Source of the DNA: Viola odorata
Lineage: Eukaryota > Streptophyta > Magnoliopsida > Malpighiales > Violaceae
Reading direction: 5' to 3'
DNA length: 64,000 nucleotides
NCBI GenBank assembly: GCA_963691705.1
Contig: OY829538.1
Span: 74,964,781 to 75,028,780 of the forward strand
Shown: positions 34,573 to 46,135 of the stretch, piece after piece
How positions within the stretch are numbered: the first letter of the stretch is position 1
How the letters are laid out: each line of letters begins with the position of its first letter
Position numbers and translations under genes: made by a program
The notes under the pieces: model-generated
Seen by the model: the letters and a program-made list of their open reading frames with translations, nothing else
What the model was told of the DNA's origin: nothing
Databases searched by the model: none

Positions 34573-36298
34573 TGATCGTCAATCAAATACATAAATTTAT
34601 AGTGCCTGAAAACGTGTGTGCACAAGAGATAAAGTGTACAGTGGTAGTCAGGGTCGAACACAGGGATTGTGAGAAACTGATTTATGGTCGTGAATGTATT
34701 CGGGAGAAGAGCACAAGGGGTAACACTTAGGGGGGGTTTTTCTTGGCCAAACGAGTTGGCCAAGGCAGATTTTGGGAGCTAACAATTTTTATCTAGGAAA
34801 GCAGTATTCGGGGTCCCGAGGTGTCAATTCGGGAGTCCCGAATGATAAAATAAAGCAAGTAAGCAAATAATTCCAGAAATAATAAAACAAATCAGAAACA
34901 GATGCAGAAGTATCAACGCAGGCGTGAAATAGATCAAGAGTGAAATAAGCACGAATAATCAGATGGAGGAAGTGTTCTCGGCAAAGGCATTCTGGGTTGC
35001 ATTCGGGACCAGATCGTCATCAGCTCAAGGGTATTCCATTCGAGATGTCATAGAAATGACATGGGGACCAGATTCCTCGGATATCCCCTACTTTTCTCTT
35101 AAGAGAAACTACCCCCCGTTTCCACATATGAGGTAGTCTTGACAGTTTGCCATCCCTCCAAGCACGAATGCGAGAGGGCCATACTCAAACTGCCCATGAA
35201 GCTAAGAAAAGACAGATCTAGAGCTAAAGTCCCTCAGTTTGTCAGGCTCGTGACCCAGCCCTAATCAACTACCCAACCTATCTATTCAAGACCACTTTGA
35301 CACAGTCAAGACTAAATAGATGCCTACTTACTCATGCGATTTTCCTTTCGTATTCATCACATGAATGGCAGCATTTACACAAAATAATTCTCAGTTGATC
35401 AGACCTTAAATTAAATCATGCAAAGATGTAATTAAATCGATGAATAGTTAAATACAGCATCAAGAATATATTAAGCACATTAAGGCCTCGAATCTGCCCT
35501 TGCAACCCTTGAATCAGCCTTGCCAAGAACTAGGAATTTAGCTACTCATACTTAAGGATAAACAAATAACGATTAAAGAAAGCATAACAAGTAAATAAAT
35601 AGATGAAGGGAAGAAAACTTGTTACTAAAATTCCGTTTATAGCTCGGCAGCAATGTTGAAGAAGCTAACAATGGCTAGAGAGAGAAACTAGAGAGAAGTC
35701 TAAGCTACTTCTAAATTATGCTAAGTGATTAAAAGCTAGGAAAAGATTCTCCTAAACTAAGCTTAGATGCTCTTTATATAGTAGAGCCCTAAGCACAAAA
35801 TATCTTCAGCCTAAAACTAGGGACAAAATGCATTAATTGAAAGCCTAAAGAAGTGGATCCATGTTCCTTAAAGCACAAAGCTGGAAAAGCATAAAGCTGT
35901 CTGATTTCTCCAGCTTTGGCAGGTCTGGACTGAGCTCGAGGCTGAACTGGTCAGTTCGGTAGGTGTTTGGTAATCAGTGCAGAGCGCAGGAACAGTGTCA
36001 GAGGAGTCACATGGGCGTTTTAGGTGGGATGACACGTGGAAATGACATCCTTTGCCCTTCGGGGTCCCGAACTGGGAATCCGACTCGGGACCTTGAACGC
36101 TGCTTTGGGCTCGGGACCTCGACTTCTGGTCTTGAAACTGGAATTCGCTCAAAATGCACCAAAAACGCATGTTTTAGCACAAACTCCCTTTTTAGGCCTG
36201 AATCTGCAATAGTAATGAAATCAAGGGTAAATTAGCAGAATCATGCTCTAGATAAGTGAGAAAGTGGAGGGAAAATCATGCATAAAAACATGCTATCA
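34573..36298 (-). repeat. Athila 5' LTR (right copy)
   Basis: 1,726 bases, one difference from the left copy. It should carry the promoter; the minus-strand TATA box CTATATAAAG lies near 35772-35782. Confidence 0.9.
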
Positions 36299-36303
36299 AT
36301 GGC
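36299..36303. repeat. Right target-site duplication (ATGGC) of the Athila element
   Basis: Pairs with 17151-17155. Confidence 0.9.
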
Positions 36304-36831
36304 AAACTGTCAAGACTACCTCATATGTGGAAACGGGGGGTAGTTTCTCTTAAGAGAAAAGTAGGGGATATCCGAGGAATCTGGTCCCCATGTCATTTCT
36401 ATGACATCTTGAATAGAATACCCTTGAGCCGATGACGATCTGGTCCCGAACGCAACCCAAAAATGCCTTTGCTAAGAACCCTTCTCTATCTGATTATTTG
36501 TGCTCATTTCACCCCTGTTTTATTATTTCTGAATTTATTTACTGACCTACTTTATTTTATCATTCGGGACCCCCGAACTGACACCTCGAGGTCCCGAATA
36601 CTGCTTTCCTAGGTAACAATTGTTAGCTCCTAAAATCTGTCTTGGCCAACTCGTTTGGCCAAGTAAAACCCCCCTGATTGTTACTCTTCGTGCTTTTCTC
36701 CCCCGAATACATTCAAGACCTTAGACCAGTCTCTCACAATCCCTGTGTTCGACCCTGACTACCACTGTACACTATATCTCTTGTGCACACACGTTTTCAG
36801 GCACTATAAATCTGTATTTGATTGACGATCA
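36304..36831 (+). mobile_element. Solo LTR of the Athila-like family, right part
   Basis: Continues exactly where the left part stopped at 17155 when compared with the intact LTRs, and ends GACGATCA. ATGGT follows at 36832-36836. Confidence 0.85.
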
Positions 36832-37349
36832 ATGGTATAATCAGAGTTTTGCCTAACGTTAAACACGTCCCAGAACTCAAGAAAAATATGATTTCTCTTG
36901 GATATTTGGAAAAGACAGGATACGGATATTCAACAGGACTGAATGATGGGATTCTGAAAATAACAAAGTGATTTTTGGTTGTTATGAAGGGTAAGCGGCT
37001 AGCCAATAATCTGTACAGATTGATCGGTTGTACTATTGTTGTCAATGAGGCTGCAACTTCAGTAACAGAATTGATGATTTTGCTTTGTGACATGTGCGTT
37101 TAGGGCATATGAGTGAGCAGGGAATGTCAGAATTGCATAAGAAGAATCTGCTGAAAGGTATCAAGCACTGTAAGTTTGGATTCTGTGAATTCTGTGCACT
37201 TGGTAAACAATCCAGAGTTAGTTTCAAGTTGTCTACACACAGAAGCAAGGAGGTACTACAGTATATGCATAGTGATGTATGGGGTCCAGCAAGTGTTCAA
37301 TCGCAAGGTGAAGCTGTCTATTTTGTTAGTTTTATTGATGACTACTCTA
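36832..37349 (+). pseudogene. Ty1/copia pre-integrase and integrase start (right half)
   Basis: Resumes the copia gag-pol broken at 15974. It reads like the segment before integrase (LKKNMISLGYLEKTGYGY), then the GAG-pre-integrase zinc region (LRLGHMSEQGMSELHKKNLL, CEFCALGKQ) and the integrase start (MHSDVWGPA, FVSFIDDYS). Stops occur, for example near 36969. Homology ends after about 37349, so reverse transcriptase, RNase H and the 3' LTR are missing. Confidence 0.8.
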
Positions 37350-37526
37350 TATATACGTTAAATTAATATTCATACAACAACTTCATATTTTAACACAACA
37401 TGGATAAACTTTAATAACCTAAAGGAAAATTATTTTGATTCAAAGACTCTCTAAACCACTGTGACAAACAACATACCTATAATGACTAATAACAATTTTA
37501 TTACCCGTGGGCCAATACCTTGTTAA
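37350..37526. other. Short AT-rich spacer, nothing recognised
   Basis: Lies between the truncated copia integrase and the target duplication of the foldback element. Confidence 0.5.
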
Positions 37527-37535
37527 TAAAAGAAA

Positions 37536-39685
37536 GGGGAAATAGGTTTTACCACCCCTCAACTATCGGCGAAAATCACAAACTTCCCCTGAACTTCATT
37601 TTTTAAAGTACGCCTCCCCTGAACTATTGTTTTCAAGGAAAAAGGCCCCCTCCGTTAACTTTTTCTGTTAAATCTAACATGTTACCACCTACAGCAGGTT
37701 TTTTTTTTTAACAGGTAATTATATTTTAAATAATATAATTAATTTTAAAAAATTCAAAAAAATAAAAAAATGTAAAAATTCCAAAAAAAATGTAATAATT
37801 CCAAAAAAATTGTAAAAAATTCAAAAATAAATTGTAAAAATTCTTTAAAAATTTTAAAAATTCAAAAAAAATTAATTAATATAAAAATTCAGAAAAAATG
37901 TAAAAAATCTAAAAAAATGTAAAAATTCCAAAAAAAATTCAGAAAAAATGTAATAATTCCAAAAACAATTAATTAATATAAAAATTAAAAAAAAACTGAA
38001 AAAATTCAAAAACAATGTAATAATTCCAAAAAAAGTAAAAATTTCGAAAAAAATTCAAAAACAAATTGTAAAATGTCCTAAAAAATAGTGAAAATTCCAA
38101 AAAAATCTAAAAAATGTAATAATTAAAAAAAATTAATAATTCAAAAAATATGTAAAAATTCCAAAAAAAAACTTAATTAATCTAAAAATTCAGAAAAATG
38201 TGAAAATTCTAAAAAATTAATAATTCTCTAAAAAATGTAATAATTCCAAAAAATGTAAAAATTCAAAAAAAATGTAATAATTCAAAAAAAAAATGTAATA
38301 ATTCAAAAAAAATGTAATAATTTCAAAAACAAATGTAACAATTCCAAAACAAATGTAAAAATTAAAAAAAATGTAAAAAAATCAAAAACAAATTGTAAAA
38401 TATCTTAAAAAATTGTAAAAATTCCATAAAAAAGTAATTAATATAACAATTCAGAAAAAATCTAAAAAATGTAATAATTCTCTAAAAAATGTAATAATTC
38501 CAAAAAATGTAAAATTTCCAAGAAAAATTAATTAATCTAAAAATTCAGAAAATTATTACATTTTTATAGAATTATTACATTTTTTTAGAATTATTACATT
38601 TTTTTGGAATTTTTACATTTGTTTTGGTATTTGAACATTTTTTTATACTTTTTACATTTTTTCTGAATTTTTAGATTAATTAATGTTTTTGGAATTATTA
38701 CATTGTTTTGGAATTATTACATTTTTTCTGAATTTTTACATTTTCTTTGGAATTATTACATTTTTTTTGAATTTTTACATTTTTTTTTTGGAATTATTAC
38801 ATTTTTTTTGAATTTTTACAATTTTTTGGAATTATTACATTTTTTAGAGAATTATTACATTTTTTTGGAATTTTTACATTTGTTTTGGAATTTGAACATT
38901 TTTTTCATTTTTTCTGAATTTTTAGATTAATTAATTTTTTTGGAATTATTACATTTTTTGGAATTTTTACATTTTTTATGAATTTTTACATTTTTTACAT
39001 TTTTTTTGGAATTATTACATTTTTTTTGAATTTTTACATTTTTTTGGAATTATTACATTTTTTAGGTTTTACATTTTTTCTGAATTTTTATATTAATTAA
39101 TTTTTTTATGGAATTTTTACAATTTTTTAAGACATTTTACAATTTGTTTTTGAATTTTTTAGATTTTTTTTGAAATTTTTACATTTTTTTGGAATGATTA
39201 CATTTTTTTGGAATTATTACATTTTTTTTGAATTATTACATTTTTCTGAATTTTTAGATTTTTTACATTTTTTCTGAATTTTTTTTGGGATTTTTACATT
39301 TTTTTTGAAAATTTTAGATTTATTTATTTTTTTGAAATTTTTAAAATTAATTATATTATTTAAAATATAATTACCTGCTGTAACAGGTTAAAAAAAAAAC
39401 CTGTTATAGCAGGTAACATGTTAGACTTAACAGAAAAAGTTAACGGAGGGGGTCATTTTGCTCGAAAATAATAGTTCAGGGGTGGCGTACTTTAAAAAAT
39501 GAAGTTCAGGGGATGTTTGCGACCTGTTATAGCAGGTAACATGTTAGACTTAACAGAAAAAGTTAACGGAGGGGGTCATTTTGCTCGAAAATAATAGTTC
39601 AGGGGTGGCGTACTTTAAAAAATGAAGTTCAGGGGATGTTTGCGGTTTTCACCGATAGTTCAGGGGTGGTAAAAACTATTTCCCC
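37536..39685. mobile_element. 2.15-kb foldback (MULE-like) element with 9-bp TSD
   Basis: Ends are GGGGAAATAG and CTATTTCCCC, flanked by the perfect 9-bp duplication TAAAAGAAA (37527-37535 and 39686-39694). About 170 bases of unique terminal inverted repeat lead into long arms of degenerate repeats: TGTAATAATTCCAAAAA words on the left, their complements on the right, meeting near 38555. The whole element can fold into one long hairpin. No transposase. The 9-bp duplication and long inverted repeats suggest Mutator-superfamily mobilisation. Confidence 0.85.
39400..39645 (+). repeat. 123-bp direct duplication inside the right TIR
   Basis: Two adjacent, essentially identical 123-base copies (39400-39522 and 39523-39645) starting CCTGTTATAGCAGGTAAC. 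The left TIR has only one, so this was a later tandem duplication. Confidence 0.85.
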
Positions 39686-39694
39686 TAAAAGAAA

Positions 39695-40751
39695 AGGGAA
39701 AAATCCTTTGCACTATATATAAATTGGGTTATTCTCATTTTAAATATTAAGACAAAAAGAAATTGGGTGAAAATATTTTAATTTGACAAGAAAACATAGG
39801 AGATCGGACGTACGAGTTTAGAAATGTAAATGTGTCGCGCCCCGTAATTATACCAACCTCACAAGTTTGGCTCAGGAGTCCCACACCCAAAACACATCCA
39901 CATAGTTAAGGATGGTGATACTTATATAAACATCTCTTAATGACCTTTTTCCCACTAATGTGGTATTTTTAACCAATCTGTTTGTTTTTGAGCTGTTACA
40001 ATATATATATATATTTTTTTTTTCTTTTTTGAAAAGGAGAAGGTCTGTTAAATTTAATGTGGTATAATTTGTTTTATTGTATGGATAATTGACATTTTTC
40101 AATCTCAACCTTTAATTATTTTAATACATGGATGAAGATAAATTGAGAGTTTACCTTTTAATTTATCACAAAATTGAGAGAAGTCAGACTGGATAATAAA
40201 AAAAATGTCCTAAAAAATGATGATATATAATAATTGCATAAGACATGTGGGTAAACGATACAGCAGAGAAACACACATCAAGAGTTGCTTTGTTTCTATG
40301 TATAGAGATATTATAGTGATGTATAAAAAAGCCACGCCTTGGCCCAGCAGCACCAGTTTTAAAGCTTTGAGCCCAGGATCCGGTTCAAATAAGACGAATC
40401 ATATTTCTTCATAGTTTTTATAGTTATGACTCGGTACTCCCCTCTGTCACAACTCACAATACCATATTATGCACCAAAATCACTTGATAGTATTCACGCC
40501 GGAAATTGAAAGAGAAATTAATAGCCTTAGCTGAGATACGAATACGAATAGGAATATAGTATAGGGATTGAAATGTACTTTTGGTTTTTATGCGAGGGCA
40601 ATTGCCGGTCTTCCTTCCCCGTTACTCGCCCCCATTTCCATCATATTTCCTGCTCCGTAGAACGACACTTCACTCGTAGCATTCTCTTCTCTCCTCTGCT
40701 CCAATCAAAGTAATTCCTTCCCTTCCCTTCCCTTTCCTTTCCCGAGAGAAA
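39695..40751. other. Intergenic region and USP gene promoter
   Basis: AT-rich to about 40500. Near 40332-40400 there is a tRNA/SINE-like segment (TTGGCCCAGCAGC and GGTTCAAAT as possible pol III A and B boxes), weakly supported. The CT-rich stretch 40700-40745 looks like the USP 5' leader. Confidence 0.4.
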
Positions 40752-41658
40752 ATGAATCCTCCCCAACAAAACCCAGTCGATCCAGATCATCCTCAGCTCC
40801 CCACCATCAAGATCCACCACCCTTCCTCCCCTCGCCATCCCCACCTCCCTCCTTCTACCCCCACCCCCACCGCCGGCGCACGCCGCAAGATCGGCGTTGC
40901 CGTCGATCTCTCCGATGAATCCGCCCACGCCGTCACCTGGGCCGTCAACCACTACCTCCGCCCTGGGGACGCTGTCGTCCTCCTCCACGTCAGCCCTACA
41001 TCTGTCCTCTTCGGCGCCGACTGGGGTCCCCTCCCCCTCTCTTCCCCTCATTCCCAGGACGACGCTGCAGCAACTTCCGCTGCTAACAACCATCAAAAGC
41101 AGCAGCAGAAGATTGAGGAGGATTTTGATGCGTTCACGGCGTCGAAGGTGGCGGATCTTGCGCGACCGTTAAAGGAGGCGCAGGTTCCGTTTAAGACCCA
41201 CATTGTGAAGGATCATGACATGAAAGAGAGGCTTTGCCTGGAGGTTGAAAGGTTGGGATTGAGTGCGGTTATTATGGGGAGCAGAGGGTTTGGTGCTGCT
41301 AAACGAGGCAACGATGGAAAATTGGGAAGTGTTAGTGATTATTGTGTGCATCACTGCGTCTGTCCCGTCGTGGTTGTTAGGTATCCCAATGATCAAGAAG
41401 GGAATGCTGGTGGAAATGCGGAACCTGAAGCTGTTATTAATGTGCCTGTAGAAGAGGAGGATGAGGAGGGTGAGAATCGCAAAGGTGAGGTTTTAAATTG
41501 CTTACATGTTGTGTTAGTTTGTTTTGCTAGAACCTGCATTGAATGATGGAAAAGGCTACAAGGTTTCTCCTAATCGATCATTAAGTATTGTATGCTTAAA
41601 GGTGATGTTTTGCTTTTGTTGATACTCATTTGAATGTGCAGGAGTTAGTGTTGTGTAG
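40752..41658 (+). CDS. Universal stress protein, PHOS32/PHOS34-like
   Basis: Exon 1 is 40752-41484 with donor AAAG/GTGAGG. A short terminal exon at 41642-41658 is proposed (phase 1, stop TAG), but the exact 3' end is uncertain. The protein has a Pro-rich N-terminal extension (residues 1-45), then the USP fold: RRKIGVAVDLSDESAHAV, AVVLLHVSPTSVLFGADWG, and the nucleotide-binding GSRGFG ... GSVSDYCVHHCVCPVVVV. This matches the Arabidopsis PHOS32/PHOS34 group of ATP-binding USPs phosphorylated on elicitation. The C-terminus is acidic. Length of about 248 residues suits the family. Confidence 0.85.
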
Positions 41659-43522
41659 GTTTTATTGATACTTGATTAACTGAACATATGTAAGTTATCA
41701 ATGTGTAGGTGTTGTATCTTTGTTGATATTCATTTGAATGTGCAGGAAGATAGTGATGTGTAGGTTTTTTTGATGCTTTATTAACTCAACACATGTAACT
41801 TATCAATGTCAATGGACTAGTTCAATTAGTTTCAGCTGTATAGGATTTATTTATGCTTGATTAACTCAACATATGTAATTTATCAAAGCCTATGGACTAG
41901 TTCAATTAGTTCCAGATTATATTTGATGGATTCGCTCCAACTATGTTGACTTGTTAATATGGGTTAATCAGTGAAGCATCAAAATGAAATGGTAACATGT
42001 CGTCTGAAGTACTCTTATAGTGGATTACCGAGCATTGGGGCTCTCAGTATTATGAGTTGTTACAGATAGTCCACTAATTGCAACCCAAAGATACTGTTTG
42101 GTGTAGATAGTTCAATGAAGCTTTATAAGTGATGCTGTTTTGGTGTAGAGAGTAACACAAGTAGTAGTTGCTGCGAGTCACTGCATAGCACTTTAGTATG
42201 AATGGAACTTAGAGCATCACTTTAGTGCATGTATGTGTATTCTTCTTGAATGTTTTATGCTTTGCTTAATGCTATCGACACAACTTTTGTTTGGCATTTC
42301 TGGACTTGCATGGCTTGATTGAAATAGGCTGCTTCTAAGTCTAATCTACCACTATAGGAACAAAAGCACCCTCTCTTCCCTCGGCACCTTCCCCTTCACG
42401 CTGTCTGTTTGGCAAGGTTTCTTTATATGCTTCATAGTGAGCCTTGCTTCTTGACTTCAGTCGAATGATTTGTTGTGATCTATGTCAGTACTTTTTTGCC
42501 ACCACAATATTGTTAGTTTTTGTGCACGGTGTTGCATTTGATGAAGTGCAAGCTCAAATGAAATCTATAGGAATCCTCGTTGCTGCATCCTTGTTCATTG
42601 AATTTGTGATATGGTTGTATTATTTTGCAGTGTCTGTGTGTTTCCTTTTATTGGTCTTAGCACTTTGTTTCCTACATGTTTTCTCGCTCTTACTTGTTGC
42701 TTGTTCCTGACAGATGCCTAGTTTGAACATCTGAATCCGTTGCTTGCTGGTCTTGACAGCAGGTATGTAGTGTGGATACATGTGCGCTTGAGTTCACATT
42801 GGTATAGTGTTTGTATGTCAATCGTAAACTTTTTCCAGCTCTCTATAGATTCATTCATCTCTGTAGATTGCAGTACGCAAGGATGTCGCAGTCAGTGCAG
42901 TTAGGACAAGGATAACCCTTTTTAAGAGTTAACCCCATGCTCGACGTACGAATGTAGAGTGTTTTTCCTCCCTCTAGATTTTACATCAAACAATTTCTTA
43001 TGTATCATACTGGAGAGCATTTGCTGAGTATTTGTATGGCTGATGATAAAGTATGATGGGTGAGGTTTTTGGCTTTTGTTTTAGGCCAGTAGGATGTTTT
43101 TACTGGATATGTGCTGTCTTGTTCATCCTTTTTTCTTATGTTATAAGCGGTGAGCTTATTCACCGGTTTCCAATATCGCCTCCGCAAATGAATGGCCCAA
43201 CCTTCTGCCTAACTTATAAAGGTTTCCGGTCAGTTTTGCACTCAATTAAGGGTCTATTTGGGATTAAATTCTGCTTTTTCCTGACAAATTTGCTTCTGAC
43301 AAAGGCATCCCAGTAAAATGTACAAGTTTGTAGAATAAAAATGTGAATAAAATTCAACAGGTTGAGAAGAACCTAACAATCTTGTCTAGGTCTTGTGTTG
43401 TCTTGTCTTGTCTTGGTCTTAGCAGTGGGCACGGCTATTGTACTGATGACGCATGTCCTTCTAAGAAATTGCTAGTGAGAAAGGAGTGCATAACCCACAC
43501 CTTGCATAAGGGAGAGGAGAAA
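41199..43522 (+). repeat. Segmental duplication, copy 1 (USP 3' half and downstream)
   Basis: About 2.3 kb nearly identical to 47140-49510. It covers the USP coding sequence from the HIVKDHDMKERL segment through the intron/3' region. Within it, at about 41640-41910, short units (TGATTAACTCAACATATGTAA, GTGTAGGTTTT) repeat with about 100-bp spacing. No additional gene is supported in the 3' part; a hydrophobic open stretch at 42444-42710 is shared by both copies but lacks family features. At 43523 copy 1 departs into unrelated sequence. Confidence 0.85.
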
Positions 43523-44340
43523 TGGAATACTGATGGTGAAATCAATTCTTAATTAGGGGCACATCATGTGGTCAATCTGGAATTAACCATAACTATCACA
43601 AACTTGAACATCATCGTTAATAGAAATTAGAAAGAAACAACAAAAGATCTTTGGATCAGCAGAAGAAAATAAACACAAATTAATATAATCATTAATTAAA
43701 AGATCCTGTGGCCAAATGGTATTACTTCTACAACTACTTATATCTAATTATGTACTATGAAAGATTTGAACAAAAAAAAAGAGCTAGTGTTTTGGAATTC
43801 TGATTAAAAAATCAACGGCTTTGATCTCTGCTCAAGAAAGGATGGCATTTTTGTATTGCCACATCATTCAGGCTGTGAGTTTCGGATCTAGGAATTATTT
43901 TCAGAGGTGGCGGGGTGCCTCCGAATTTTTTTTTTTACATTAGAATTTATATCCGTCACTAAGTATTAAAAAAATGCTTAAGAGTATTTGTATCCGTCGC
44001 TAAATAAAAAATATTTAAATAAATTTAACAAAAAGATAAATAAGAAGACATGTTTAAATAAACTTAACAAAATGATATGCTAAAATTTTAGGTCGCATAC
44101 CTGGATCAGCAGGAAGATTTTTCAAATCAACTTCTAAATTTTTTTTCGATTTTTTCGCAAGTTTTCACTTTCATTTAGACCAACATTTGATGATATCGAT
44201 GGTGCTTAAGTAGATAGTTTAATCAAATATTTATCCATATCTAAAAAAAATATTAATACAGTTATCATGTGAACCATTTTAGTTCTATCGGGAATTGTAG
44301 ATCAAAGAATGAATAGCAGTAAATGAAAAAAATTTTAAAA
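43523..44340. other. Inserted sequence of unknown type after the USP copy
   Basis: Sequence here is absent from the second USP copy, so it was inserted or joined. Its first 34 or so bases (TGGAATACTGATGGTGAAA...) recur at the window's right end (63964-63999). Mostly AT-rich and non-coding. Confidence 0.45.
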
Positions 44341-44343
44341 AAT

Positions 44344-44414
44344 GGGATTTGCGTGAATCGAACACGCAATCTTATGACATGGAGGCAAGCACGTTACCAT
44401 TACACCAAGAACCC
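44344..44414 (-). tRNA. tRNA-like pseudogene or SINE head
   Basis: On the minus strand, 71 bases with an A-box-like TGGTGTAATGGT, a perfect 5-bp T stem with loop (GCGTG-TTCGATT-CACGC), and T6 shortly after, as in a pol III terminator. The acceptor stem has two mismatches and the anticodon stem pairs poorly, so the isotype cannot be read with confidence. Probably a pseudo-tRNA. Confidence 0.45.
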
Positions 44415-44459
44415 TTTTGAATGATAAAAGGGTCAACTTTAATTAAAGCTTAAATTCAA

Positions 44460-44540
44460 GGTAATTTTTTTTTATTATTGGGCCAGGGGGGGCAAAGCCC
44501 ACCCTGGCCCTAGGCTGGATCGTCCCTGCAGTCTCACACT
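44460..44540. repeat. Degenerate transposon end
   Basis: CCCTAGGCTGGATCGTCCCTG resembles, inverted, the GGATCTAGGAATTATT block near 43884. The pair may bound a small decayed element that contains the tRNA-like sequence. No target duplication recognised. Confidence 0.3.
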
Positions 44541-44743
44541 CAAATCCTCCCGCCCACCACACAGTCACTCACTCTCTCTTCCATCCTTGCCCAAGACTTG
44601 GATGACCTAACTTTTCCTCTCATCCCTCTCATCCTTGCGCCGCTCCCATCGTTGCTCTTCTTTCTCTCTCTCCTCGCCTCTCCCATCGTTGCTCTTCTTT
44701 CTCTCTCTCCTCGCCCCATCCTTGCTCTTCTTTACGACATCCT

Positions 44744-45240
44744 GGCCAAACTCCTAAACTTCACAAATCCCCCGATCTCTCACTCTCTGGGTCTCATCAT
44801 CACTCTCAATCACCGCCGCCGACGCCACACAAGTGCAAGAATCAAGGTAATTTGCTTCCCCCCTTCCTGCCGAATCGTCATCATTTATTCATTACTATTG
44901 CAGCTATTTCTTTGTATTTTGTTTCTGTATTTTTTAGTATTTCGAATGGATTTTGATTGTATTTTGAATGTATTTTTTTGTATTTCAAATGTAGCCAAAC
45001 TCCTAAAGTTCACAAACCCCCCGATCTCTCACTCTCTGGGTCTCATCATCACTCTCAATCACCGCCGTCGACGCCACACAAGTGCAAGAATCAAGGTAAT
45101 TTGCTTCCCCCCTTCCTGCCGAATCGTCATCATCATTTATTCATTACTATTGCAGCTATTTCTTTGTATTTTGTTTCTGTATTTTTTTGTATTTCGAATG
45201 GATTTTGATTGTATTTTGAATGTATTTTTTTGTATTTCAA
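44744..45240 (+). repeat. Tandem duplication of a leader-like exon/intron segment (period about 251 bp)
   Basis: Two near-identical units start CCAAACTCCTAAA at 44744 and 44995. Each has a CT-rich exon-like part ending ATCAAG/GTAATTTG (a good donor), then an AT-rich intron-like part with ATTGCAG. The continuous open frame through them is compositionally odd and probably not coding. It may be the duplicated 5' leader of the RIP-like gene downstream. Confidence 0.6.
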
Positions 45241-45269
45241 ATGTATTTTGTTTGCCATATGGGTTTGGT

Positions 45270-45500
45270 TAAAGGGCCGGCCCAGTTAATGGGCCCGACC
45301 CATTATTTTGGGTCCTGCAAATCTAACCCGATAACCCGCAGTTAATCGACCCGACCCGCTTAACCCGCGATTAATTGACCCGACTCGTTGAGGTTAATCG
45401 ACCCGACCCGCTTAGTGATTAGTCGGTGATTGATCATGTGTCTGGATATGAGCCGGTCCGACCCGTGGGCCGCCCAAGCCAAGCCAGACAAACCCGCCCT
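45270..45500. repeat. GACCCG-rich repeat, hAT-type MITE-like
   Basis: Multiple CGACCCGACCCGC words and GGGCCGGCCC. Such sequence is common in non-autonomous hAT elements of plants. Ends not resolved. Confidence 0.4.
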
Positions 45501-45846
45501 CATAGCATATTTAGGAGCACCAATACTAAAAACTTGTGCATGAAATTGATTAAAAAGAAAAAATAAAATAATGCCCAAATACTAACAATCCTTGATAATT
45601 TAGTTTTAATCACAAAATCATGAAAAAGTAGAAGTAGATAATAAATTTTTACTTGATAAAAAAAAGACTATGATAAGGAGAAGACCCCAATAATGGATGT
45701 AATACCTTGTTCTTCTTTTGCTTCTTTTCTTTTCCAAAAAAAATGAAAAAAATAATGAATTTTTTTTTTCAATTTAAATTTTTTTGTCCACGGGCCTAGC
45801 TCGTCCCAGCCTGGCTTTGGCTGAGCTTGAGCCTAAAGATTTGTTA

Positions 45847-46135
45847 ATTAGGCCCACAATATTTTTGCGGTAAAGTAATGAATAAATATATTTTTCAAGT
45901 AAAATTAAAAATTATTAATTAAATAATAAAAATGATAAGCAAAAGTCACTAAAATGTAAACAAGAAATTGATGACACGTTGACAGACACTATAGTGTTAG
46001 TTTGTAAAACTCACCTAATTTGATGACTATATATAATTAAGGTTAATTTACAAAACTCACCTAATTTAATGACACTATAATTAAGGTTAATTTGTTAGAT
46101 ATGTAAACAAGAAATTGGTGATAAACACAATAAAA
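45847..46135. repeat. AT-rich dispersed repeat, copy A
   Basis: Starts near TAGGCCCACAATATTTTTG and ends near GGTGATAAACA. Similar copies are at about 58798-59030 and 60062-60292. It contains two internal AACTCACCTAATTTGATGAC units. Confidence 0.7.

Larger units (their letters stand above)
17156..36298 (-). mobile_element. Athila-type Ty3/gypsy retrotransposon with a nested insertion
   Basis: A complete LTR element on the minus strand, 19,143 bases including the 5,675-base nested element. The two 1,726-base LTRs differ at one position by eye (18558 T, 35975 C). The 5' LTR is the right one. A primer-binding site complementary to the tRNA-Asp 3' end follows it, then gag-pol (34518-28992), then an env-like 'putative plant transposon protein' ORF. 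The Athila assignment rests on this gene order, the long spacer and the tRNA-Asp primer site. The copy is recent but disabled by a frameshift and a changed reverse-transcriptase catalytic residue. Confidence 0.9.

Noticed and set aside
38703..38930. A Phe/Tyr/Asn-rich open frame
   Set aside because: It is a translation of the TTTTGGAATTATTACA repeat arm of the foldback element.
37720..39350. Regularly repeated short units that look like an array
   Set aside because: The units are degenerate AT-rich words in inverted arms of a transposon. No conserved repeat with unique spacers exists and the DNA is eukaryotic, so this is not CRISPR.
40332..40400. tRNA or SINE head near the USP promoter
   Set aside because: Only loose A- and B-box matches, no cloverleaf and no tail; kept only as a remark in the intergenic entry.
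42444..42710. A hydrophobic 88-codon frame downstream of the USP gene
   Set aside because: It is present in both duplicated copies only because the whole segment is duplicated. No domain or codon signature is seen.
44598..45272. A 224-codon open frame with hydrophobic segments
   Set aside because: It runs straight through a tandem duplication with good internal splice signals. Composition follows CT- and T-rich DNA and no family is recognised.
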